The notes beneath the pieces were generated by a model that was not told the DNA's origin, did no database searches, and was given only the letters and a program-made list of their open reading frames with translations. From assembly GCA_016871015.1 (NCBI GenBank), contig VFZX01000036.1, positions 1-34,161 of the forward strand: a stretch of DNA of 34,161 nucleotides, in the 5' to 3' direction. This document shows positions 8,993 through 15,728 of the stretch, in pieces. The stretch comes from Acidobacteriota bacterium (lineage in GTDB: Bacteria; Acidobacteriota; Terriglobia; Bryobacterales; Bryobacteraceae). The translations under genes and the position numbers were made by a program. Within the stretch, counting starts at the first letter, position 1; every line of letters begins with the position of its first letter.

Positions 8993-9742
8993 TTACCGCG
9001 CCGCGATCTTCAGGTTCGCGAAGTGCGCGATCGTTGATCCCTCGATCCACAACGCCACTCCACCCTTGGCTGGCGCGCCCGATTTCACGTCATTCACGAT
9101 CAGCGTGGGCTGCGAGTTTCCGTTCACGAACAGGCGCGCCTTGTCACCCTCAACGTCAATCTTGAGCCGGATCCACTCCGCCGGACCGATGTCCACGTAA
9201 GACTCGTACTTGGACGGCGTCTCCTCCCGCAGCTTGAACCACGGAAATCCGGGATGCGACACGTACTGGGCTGTGTGGTTGCGCCGCTCCTGGTCCTCGG
9301 CCCGCCCGTTGGTGGGACGCACGTAGAAGCAGTCGTAAGTACTCAGGTCCGGCTGAACGCGGAACGCTACCCCCACAAATCCTCGCGCACCGCCCGCGGC
9401 TCCCGGGCCGGGCTCTCCTGTCAGGTCGACTTCGATCGTGCCGTTCCCAAACTCGACGCCGCCGGCGACAGCCAGATGCTCAGCCCGTGGGCCCTCGCCA
9501 GCGGGTCCGCCGCCCTTCTTGCCGCCTCCCTTCTTGGCCCCAGGATTTCCAGCGGGCGGAGGAGGCAGCGAACTGGTGAGCTTCAGGGCCTTCTTGCCCT
9601 TGAACGTGACAGGAGCGGCATTCAGGTTGTGCAGCGTGATTCCGTTCGGCGAATCGAGCGGGAAGACCTTGGTTTGCGCGATTCCGGCAGCCGGCATCAA
9701 TGCCAGGACGGCGGTCGTGAGGTAGACGGTCGGGGTGGGCAT
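8993..9742 (-). CDS. Secreted LamG / DUF1080-like (3-keto-disaccharide hydrolase-type) protein
   Basis: A 249-residue protein with a signal peptide (MPTPTVYLTTAVLALMPAAGIAQ). Residues about 95-249 have the jelly-roll pattern of concanavalin-like LamG/DUF1080 domains: EFGNGTIEVDLTGE, FVGVAFRVQPDLSTYDCFYVR, AEWIRLKIDVEGDKARLFVN, GGVALWIEGSTIAHFANLKI. Such domains bind or act on carbohydrates. A catalytic role is not visible and the usual Glu-containing DUF1080 signature is not obvious, so a binding module is also possible. A low-complexity Pro/Gly/Lys stretch (about residues 60-85) interrupts the N-terminal region. It lies 10 bases downstream of the HutI-like gene and is probably cotranscribed with it. 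It converges on tadC with a two-base gap, leaving no room for a dedicated terminator. Confidence 0.65.
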   Translation of the reverse strand: MPTPTVYLTTAVLALMPAAGIAQTKVFPLDSPNGITLHNLNAAPVTFKGKKALKLTSSLPPPPAGNPGAKKGGGKKGGGPAGEGPRAEHLAVAGGVEFGNGTIEVDLTGEPGPGAAGGARGFVGVAFRVQPDLSTYDCFYVRPTNGRAEDQERRNHTAQYVSHPGFPWFKLREETPSKYESYVDIGPAEWIRLKIDVEGDKARLFVNGNSQPTLIVNDVKSGAPAKGGVALWIEGSTIAHFANLKIAAR

Positions 9743-9752
9743 ACAACCGATT

Positions 9753-10805
9753 CTACGTACGTTCGATTCGTGGATGCACCTCTCGTCCCTGCCGCAGCAC
9801 CATGCCGACCAGCGACGCGCCCGTGTACCAGCAGAAATCCCGGTAGTCGCTCGTCTGTAGGATCACCAGGTCCGCGTCCTTGCCCGGCGCCAGCGAGCCA
9901 ACGCGTTTCTCCACGCCAAGTGCGTGCGCGGCGTTGATCGTGGCCGCGGTGATCGCCTCTTCAGGACTCAGCCCGCCGAATCTGCACGCAAGCCAGATCG
10001 CGGCCTGCATCCCCATCACCGGGCTGCTGCCGGAGTCGAATCCCGTCGTCAACGCCACCGGACCGTCCGGCAACGGGTGTCCCGGACGGATCGCTGTGAC
10101 GCCGTTCATCCGGATCCGTCCGTGACTATCGTGCACCCGTGTCGTGAACCCGAGCCTCGTGGCCGCCTCGATCAGTTCTGGCCAGTCCTGGCACTCGACC
10201 GTCCGGGTCAGGCGCCGCGTCTGGATCAGAGGCAGCAGCGTTCCGGCGATCCAACGCGTATAGTCCTCACGTCTATTTTCGAACTCCGGAGGCACCGCCA
10301 TTCCGCCCCGGTACACCGGCTCAATTGAGATCAGCAGGTTCGAGATCGCGCCCAACGCCCGTAGTGCTTTCAACTCGGCGGTCTCATCGAGTCCATATCC
10401 ACAACCCGCCGCCATGGTAGTGACACCACTGCGGACAAACTGCCGCAACCGCCGCCTTGCCTCCAACTCCATCCGCTGCGTCGACCAGCCGCGGACCTCG
10501 GCGACACGGCTCGACAGCGGTGCGCCATCGTGGCGCGTGGGGGCGCAGAGCAGTCCAACGCTGGCGTCAATGAAACCCGGGAGCACCACGCGACCGGTCG
10601 CATCGATCTCCTCCGCGTTGCGGGTGATGGCCAACCGGTCGAGGCGGCGGCAGACTCCAACCTCCTCGATTTTGCCGTCAATAATCAGAACGGCGCCGTT
10701 TTCGATAATCCTGAGAACGCCCAACGAAGGACAACGGTGGGGAGCCTGCTCACCAGACAAGGTGAGAAGCTGCCTCGCGCCCCGGACCAGCAAGATTCTG
10801 GACAC
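9753..10805 (-). CDS. Imidazolonepropionase-like amidohydrolase lacking metal ligands (probable pseudoenzyme)
   Basis: A 350-residue protein with a GTG start. It follows imidazolonepropionase (HutI) closely: RQLLTLSGEQ, IIENGAVLIIDGKIEEVG, GRVVLPGFIDA, SGVTTMAAGCGYGLDETAEL, TLLPLIQTRRL, SPEEAITAATINAAHALGV, VGSLAPGKDADLVILQTSDY. The metal site is missing. HutI has D-S-H-T-H after PGFI; here residues 80-84 read D-A-S-V-G, so both His are replaced. The later Asp of ATDFNPG is Gly (LTTGFDSG). The middle region carrying the remaining His ligands is shortened; relatives are about 400-420 residues. Histidine degradation by this protein is therefore unlikely. The intact frame and good conservation elsewhere suggest a selected non-catalytic or altered role. 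No other hut gene is in the window. Confidence 0.75.
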   Translation of the reverse strand: MSRILLVRGARQLLTLSGEQAPHRCPSLGVLRIIENGAVLIIDGKIEEVGVCRRLDRLAITRNAEEIDATGRVVLPGFIDASVGLLCAPTRHDGAPLSSRVAEVRGWSTQRMELEARRRLRQFVRSGVTTMAAGCGYGLDETAELKALRALGAISNLLISIEPVYRGGMAVPPEFENRREDYTRWIAGTLLPLIQTRRLTRTVECQDWPELIEAATRLGFTTRVHDSHGRIRMNGVTAIRPGHPLPDGPVALTTGFDSGSSPVMGMQAAIWLACRFGGLSPEEAITAATINAAHALGVEKRVGSLAPGKDADLVILQTSDYRDFCWYTGASLVGMVLRQGREVHPRIERT

Positions 10806-10817
10806 GCGATTTCAAGC

Positions 10818-10835
10818 TGCGGACGGCTGTCCGCA
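10818..10835. promoter_or_regulatory. Perfect 7-bp inverted repeat in a divergent promoter region
   Basis: TGCGGAC (10818-10824), a 4-base spacer GGCT, then GTCCGCA (10829-10835). It sits in the 59-bp spacer between the divergently oriented HutI-like gene (start 10805) and the pseudouridine synthase (start 10865). It may be an operator or a 5'-leader hairpin for either gene. In such GC-rich DNA a 7-bp stem can arise by chance. CATACT at 10841-10846 could be a weak -10 for the plus-strand gene, but no matching -35 is visible. Confidence 0.3.
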
Positions 10836-10864
10836 AGCCTCATACTGAACATGATAGCGCCCGG

Positions 10865-11695
10865 ATGCCGAATCGTCTCAAGAAAACGCTCGACCGCATG
10901 ATCTCAAAAGCGGGGAGTGGTTCGAGATCAGATGCCCAGAAATGGGTGAAGCAGGGCCGTGTCCGCATCAACGGCGTCATCGCTGAGTCGCCGGACCAAT
11001 GGGTGGATCCGGAGCGCGACCGCATCACCGTCGACGGTGCTCCGCTCCGTGCCGCTGAGCCGGTGTACGTGCTTCTGTACAAACCGAAAGGCTACCTGAC
11101 GACATATAGCGATCCGCAAGGGCGGCCCACCGTGTACGATCTCATCCAAGGCGTCGGCCAGTTTACCGGCACTGTCGGACGGCTGGACCTCGACACCAGC
11201 GGCCTGCTGCTCCTCACCAACGACACGGCTCTCGCCGACCGGCTGATGGATCCCGCCTGGCACGCTCCCAAGACTTATCTCGTGAAAGCTTCAACGCGGC
11301 TCGGCGACGCACAACTGGATCGCTTACGCACCGGCGTCGACCTCGACGACGGACCCACGCGTCCCGCCACTGTCCGCCGGATCCGCGACTCGGAGAAGTA
11401 CTCCTTCATCGAGATCACGATCACCGAAGGGCGCAACCGTCAGGTCCGGCGCATGATCGAAGCGTTGGGAAGCAAGGTGCTCAAGCTCGTGCGGACGCGG
11501 TTCGGGCCGCTCGAAATCGGCGATCTGGAGATCGGAAAGTACCGGCTTCTGGAACGCCGTGAAGTCACGGCGCTTCGCGATCTCGTAGGATTGAAGAACG
11601 ATGCTGATCAGGAATCCAAAAGGAAACTACTCGTTCCTCAAGGGAATCGCCCCATACTCGGCGGGCGCCGTGGCCGCCGCGGGCTTCGAGATTGA
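10865..11695 (+). CDS. Pseudouridine synthase, RsuA/RluB/RluE family
   Basis: A 276-residue rRNA-modifying enzyme that isomerises uridine to pseudouridine in 16S or 23S rRNA. It has an N-terminal S4 RNA-binding domain (residues about 5-60: RMISKAGSGSRSDAQKWVKQ, RVRINGVIAE). The catalytic domain carries GRLDLDTSGLLLLTND with the catalytic Asp at residue 108 in GRLD, plus KTYLVKAS and ITEGRNRQVRRMIEALG. Homology ends near residue 242 (LERREVTALRDLVG). The last 34 or so residues are basic and come from a 95-base overlap with the next gene, so they look like a read-through extension. Which rRNA and position are modified cannot be told from sequence alone; RluB-like is my best guess. Confidence 0.9.
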   Translation: MPNRLKKTLDRMISKAGSGSRSDAQKWVKQGRVRINGVIAESPDQWVDPERDRITVDGAPLRAAEPVYVLLYKPKGYLTTYSDPQGRPTVYDLIQGVGQFTGTVGRLDLDTSGLLLLTNDTALADRLMDPAWHAPKTYLVKASTRLGDAQLDRLRTGVDLDDGPTRPATVRRIRDSEKYSFIEITITEGRNRQVRRMIEALGSKVLKLVRTRFGPLEIGDLEIGKYRLLERREVTALRDLVGLKNDADQESKRKLLVPQGNRPILGGRRGRRGLRD

Positions 11696-12353
11696 ACACG
11701 CCCGGTTTTGGCAGCCGGTTCCGCTCAATACCGGTTTCGACCGTGTCGCGGCGCATTTCAAGGCCATCGGACGTCCACTCACGGCGCTGTGCGGCATGGA
11801 GTTGCGTTCGCCCAAGCCATTCACCTTCGCCGGATTCAACCAGTTCAACGGCGGATACGTGAAGGTGCTCGAGAGCTGGGGCATCATGCTCGACGGCATG
11901 AATCCTGTTGCGCGCACCAACATCGCGCCGGAAGTCAATCCGCCAGCGGAGCCGTCGCTGTACGGCTTTTCCTACACCGTGCCCTCGCGCATCAAGGCGC
12001 CGACTTTCGTGGTGGCGGGCGCGGGCGAGCTGCCCGAAGGATCGCTTGACCCGCATGATGTCGTGCGGCGCGGCGAAACCTCGCAGGAAGCATTGCGGGA
12101 GAAAGCGCGGTTTGTCATGGGGCTGATGAGCGGCCGGCTCAAGGGACTCGGCGTGAGCTGGGACCAGGTCACGGTGAGCGAGGTCTACACGGTGTTCGAC
12201 ATCCACGCCTGGCTTGTCCCGGAGGTCCTCCAGCCCGCGGGCAAGGGGCAGATCCACGGGATGACGTGGCACTACTCGCGTCCGCCGATCGAAAGCATCG
12301 AGTTCGAGATGGATCTGCGGGGCTGTGCGCGCGAGCTGGTTCTCGAAGCGTGA
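11601..12353 (+). CDS. CnbZ-like (2-amino-5-chloromuconate deaminase family) protein
   Basis: A 250-residue cytoplasmic protein. Recognisable features are the start NYSFLKGIAPYSAG, then RPLTALCGMELRSPKPFTF, the strongly conserved NPVARTNIAPEVNPP, YGFSYTVPS, FVVAGAGELPEGS, and the C-terminal HYSRPPIESIEFEMDLRG. I associate this pattern with proteins annotated as CnbZ-type 2-amino-5-chloromuconate deaminases, related in fold to RidA enamine/imine deaminases. The physiological substrate here is not known and chloroaromatic degradation should not be assumed. The start ATG at 11601 lies inside the 3' end of the pseudouridine synthase gene and is kept because family similarity begins within a few residues of it. 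The stop TGA shares one base with the next start (TGATG). Confidence 0.6.
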   Translation: MLIRNPKGNYSFLKGIAPYSAGAVAAAGFEIEHARFWQPVPLNTGFDRVAAHFKAIGRPLTALCGMELRSPKPFTFAGFNQFNGGYVKVLESWGIMLDGMNPVARTNIAPEVNPPAEPSLYGFSYTVPSRIKAPTFVVAGAGELPEGSLDPHDVVRRGETSQEALREKARFVMGLMSGRLKGLGVSWDQVTVSEVYTVFDIHAWLVPEVLQPAGKGQIHGMTWHYSRPPIESIEFEMDLRGCARELVLEA

Positions 12354-15300
12354 TGCAGCCGGCGCTCAGTCCGGATGAGGCCGCGCGCCACCGGATCCGC
12401 ACCTCGCTAGGAGAATCGCTCTTTGTCGAGGCCGCGGCGGGAACCGGCAAAACCACGGAGCTGGTGCGGCGCATCGTCGCCGTGCTGCAGAGCGGACTGA
12501 CGACGGTCGACAAAATCGCCGCGGTCACGTTCACGCACAAGGCGGCGGGTGAGCTGAAGTTGCGCTTGCGAGTGGGCTTGGACCGGACACGGCTGAAGTC
12601 CACTGATCCCGAAGTACAGGCGCATCTCGCCCACGCGCTCGCTCATCTGGAGGAGGCCTCGATCGGAACGATCCACGGCTTCTGCGCGCAGATCCTGCGC
12701 GAGCGCCCCGTGGAGGCCTGCGTCGATCCGGCGTTCGGTGAGCTTTCCGAGCTTGAGGCCGGCCATATCCGTAACCGCGCGTTCCGCGCCTGGCTGGAGC
12801 AACAGCTCAATCAGGACTCGCCGGCGTTGCGGCGCGCCTTCAGCCGGCTGGCGCATCGCGACTCCTGGGAGTCCGGCACACCGGTGGAACAGCTTCGTTA
12901 CGCGGGCAGGACGCTTCTTGAATGGCGCGATTTTCCAGCGCCGTGGGACCGCCGCATCTGGGACCGCGAGGGCGAGATCGACGCGCTGGTGGAACGGATC
13001 CGCGCCTCCGCGCCCCGCCTCGCGCAGACCGTGGCGCTACGCCCCGTGCACGACTTCGCCGCTGCCATCGATCGTGCCGAGCTCGTGCGCCGCCGCGACT
13101 ATGACGCGCTTGAGAGCATGCTGCTCAAGTTGCGCCGCGACCTGAATCGAGGCGGCGGAAAGAAGAAGGGAATCGAAGATCTGATCGGGCGTCTGGAGGG
13201 ATTCCGAGGAAGCGCCGATGCAGACCTGGCCGCTTCGCTGCGCATGGAAATGTCCGGCCTGGTCGAGCGCTATGACGAAGCCAAGCGGAAGGCGGGCAAG
13301 CTCGATTTCCTCGATCTGCTCATCCTGGCGCGAGACCTGGTGGCGCGCAACACGGAGGTTCGCGAGTACCTGCAGCGCCGCTACTCGCACATCTTCGTGG
13401 ACGAATTCCAGGACACCGATCCATTGCAGGCCGAACTCCTGCTGCTGTTGGCCGCTGACAATCCGCGGGAGGGCGACTGGCGCAAGGTGACGCCGGTTCC
13501 CGGCAAGCTGTTCGCCGTGGGCGACCCCAAGCAGTCGATCTACAAGTTCCGGCGCGCGGATGTGCTCCTCTACTCGGCAATCCGCGAGCGGCTGGAGGCC
13601 CGAGGCGTGGGAGTGGTGCGGCTCGGGAAGAGCCACCGCCAGACCGCCGGGATCCAACGGCTGGTCAACGCCGCGTTCGAGCCCGTGATGGATGGCTCCA
13701 CCGAAACAGGACAGGCCGCTTATGTTCCGCTCGAAGGCGACACTCCGGATCCGGATTCGCAGCCCTCGGTCGTGGTGGTGCCCGCTCCCGATCCCTACGG
13801 CCAGCGTTCCGTGTCCAAGCAGGCGATCAACAAGTGCCTGCCAGATGCCATCACCGCGTTCACGGCGTGGCTGATTCAGGAGAGCGGCTGGACCGTGCGG
13901 GATCCCGAACGGGGCGCGGCCGGAAGAGTGCCCATCACGCCGCGCCATGTGTGCATCCTGTTCCGGCGGTTTACCAATTTCGGAACGGATGTCACGCGCG
14001 AGTACGCCAGAGGTCTTGAGGCGCGGGGGATTCCGCACCTGCTCGCGGGATCCAAGTCGTTCCACAATCGCGAAGAGGTCGAGACGCTGCGGACCGCTCT
14101 GACCGCGGTGGAGTGGCCTGGAGATGAGCTCTCGGTGTACGCAACGCTGCGCGGCCCGATGGTAGCGTTCGAAGACACCGTGCTCCTGCGGTACCAGCAC
14201 GAAGTGGGACGGCTGCATCCGTTCGCGCCGCGGCCCCCGGAGATCGCCACGGAGTTCGCGCCGGTTGCCAACGCGCTCGACCTGCTGGCGGATCTCCACA
14301 AGATGCGCAACTGGCGTCCGGTGGCCGAGACCGTCAACCTGCTGCTCTCCAACACGCGTGCGCATGCCGGTTTCGCGCTCCGTCCCGCGGGACACCAGGT
14401 GCTCGCCAACGTGAACCGGATCGCCGAGCTCGCCCGCGCTTTCGAGCTCAGCGGCGGGATTTCGTTTCGCGGGTTTGTGGAGGAACTCGAACAGCAGTCG
14501 GAGAAGGCCGAATCCGCCGAAGCTCCCGTGCTTGAAGAGGGCGCCGAGGGTGTGCGCATGATGACGGTGCACGCCGCCAAGGGACTCGAGTTTCCGGTGG
14601 TGATCCTCGGCGACATGACCGCCAACATCGCCGCCACTGAACCCGAGCGCTACGTCGATGCCGCTCGCGGACTCTGCGCCACGCGGCTGCTACGTTGCGC
14701 GCCATGGGAGCTGTTGGATCACGAGGCGATGGAGCGGGAGCGTGAGAAGGCGGAAGGCGTGCGGGTCGCCTATGTGGCAGCGACACGCGCGCGGGACCTG
14801 TTGGTGGTGCCCGCGGTGGGCGACCAGCCGCTGGGCGACACCTGGATTTCGCCGCTCGAACGCGCTGTTTATCCCGATCCGATGCGGCAGCGAAAGCCAT
14901 CGCCCGCGCCAGGCTGTCCGCGGTTCGGCGATGTGACGGTACTATCGCGGCCGCCGGAATACCTGATGTCCGGCGAGGATCCGTCCGTCAAACCCGGCCA
15001 GCACCGTCCGCTTGCCGGCACACACAATGTCGTCTGGTGGGATCCCGCGCTGCTCATCCAAAAGCTGGATGCGAACTACGGCATCCGGCAGCAGACGATT
15101 CTCGCCGATGGTCCGGCGGCAATGCCGGGGATCGAGCGGTACAGGGCCTGGCAGGAAGCGCGCGCCGCCCGGATCGATGCCGGCCGCCATCCACGGTTTG
15201 ACGTGATCACACCGACGGACGGGCGTCCACTGCCGGAGGGTTTCACGTGCGAAGTGGATGTCGTCATGGTTGAGCATCCGCCCAACCGGCCCACCGGTCC

Positions 15301-15721
15301 ACGGTTCGGATCGCTGATCCACGGCGTGATGCGGGACGTGGACCTGGCTGGATTCCCGGAGAACATTCTAGCCGCGGTGCAACTCCATGCGCGCGTGCTG
15401 GGCGCGCCGGAGTATGAGGTGGAGGCCGCCGCGGACACCGTGGTCCGCGTGCTCGCGCATCCGTTGATCCGGCAGGCGGGCGCGGCCCAGCGCATGCACC
15501 GCGAGTGGCCGGTCATGCTCCACCTGGACGGCGGACAGGTCCTCGAGGGCCAGGTGGATCTCGCGTTTTTCTCCGGCGGTGTATGGCAGCTCGTGGATTT
15601 CAAAACCGACGCCGATCTTGCGGGAGGACTCACGCGGTACAAAACGCAGGTCCAGTGGTATGCGTACGCAATAGGAAAGCTGGCCGGCGCGCCCGTGCGG
15701 GCGTCGCTGATGGCGGTTTAA
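12353..15721 (+). CDS. UvrD-family helicase/exonuclease, AddA-like
   Basis: A 1,122-residue superfamily 1A helicase fused to a RecB-type nuclease. Walker A is at residues 30-34 (GTGKT, in FVEAAAGTGKTTELVRR). Also visible are FTHKAAGELK (motif Ia), GTIHGFCAQILRERP, the Walker B box DEFQDTDPLQ near residue 350, GDPKQSIYKFRRAD (motif III), MTVHAAKGLEFPVVILGD (motif V) and RVAYVAATRARDLLVVP (motif VI). The C-terminal PD-(D/E)XK nuclease has GQVDLAF with Asp1069 and VDFKTD with Asp1082 and Lys1084. This is the AddA/RecB arrangement used in double-strand break resection and foreign-DNA degradation. The partner AddB is not in the window. I chose ATG 12353, overlapping the previous stop by one base, over an upstream in-frame start buried in the previous gene. 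Confidence 0.88.
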   Translation: MQPALSPDEAARHRIRTSLGESLFVEAAAGTGKTTELVRRIVAVLQSGLTTVDKIAAVTFTHKAAGELKLRLRVGLDRTRLKSTDPEVQAHLAHALAHLEEASIGTIHGFCAQILRERPVEACVDPAFGELSELEAGHIRNRAFRAWLEQQLNQDSPALRRAFSRLAHRDSWESGTPVEQLRYAGRTLLEWRDFPAPWDRRIWDREGEIDALVERIRASAPRLAQTVALRPVHDFAAAIDRAELVRRRDYDALESMLLKLRRDLNRGGGKKKGIEDLIGRLEGFRGSADADLAASLRMEMSGLVERYDEAKRKAGKLDFLDLLILARDLVARNTEVREYLQRRYSHIFVDEFQDTDPLQAELLLLLAADNPREGDWRKVTPVPGKLFAVGDPKQSIYKFRRADVLLYSAIRERLEARGVGVVRLGKSHRQTAGIQRLVNAAFEPVMDGSTETGQAAYVPLEGDTPDPDSQPSVVVVPAPDPYGQRSVSKQAINKCLPDAITAFTAWLIQESGWTVRDPERGAAGRVPITPRHVCILFRRFTNFGTDVTREYARGLEARGIPHLLAGSKSFHNREEVETLRTALTAVEWPGDELSVYATLRGPMVAFEDTVLLRYQHEVGRLHPFAPRPPEIATEFAPVANALDLLADLHKMRNWRPVAETVNLLLSNTRAHAGFALRPAGHQVLANVNRIAELARAFELSGGISFRGFVEELEQQSEKAESAEAPVLEEGAEGVRMMTVHAAKGLEFPVVILGDMTANIAATEPERYVDAARGLCATRLLRCAPWELLDHEAMEREREKAEGVRVAYVAATRARDLLVVPAVGDQPLGDTWISPLERAVYPDPMRQRKPSPAPGCPRFGDVTVLSRPPEYLMSGEDPSVKPGQHRPLAGTHNVVWWDPALLIQKLDANYGIRQQTILADGPAAMPGIERYRAWQEARAARIDAGRHPRFDVITPTDGRPLPEGFTCEVDVVMVEHPPNRPTGPRFGSLIHGVMRDVDLAGFPENILAAVQLHARVLGAPEYEVEAAADTVVRVLAHPLIRQAGAAQRMHREWPVMLHLDGGQVLEGQVDLAFFSGGVWQLVDFKTDADLAGGLTRYKTQVQWYAYAIGKLAGAPVRASLMAV

Positions 15722-15728
15722 CGAAGGT

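Noticed and set aside
8985-9000. Bidirectional terminator between tadC and the LamG-like gene
   Set aside because: The stops are two bases apart and no stem-loop with T-tracts is present.
13037-14572. Minus-strand 511-residue ORF inside the AddA-like gene
   Set aside because: Antisense shadow: no recognisable domain, His/Arg/Glu-rich, fully covered by clear helicase motifs on the other strand.
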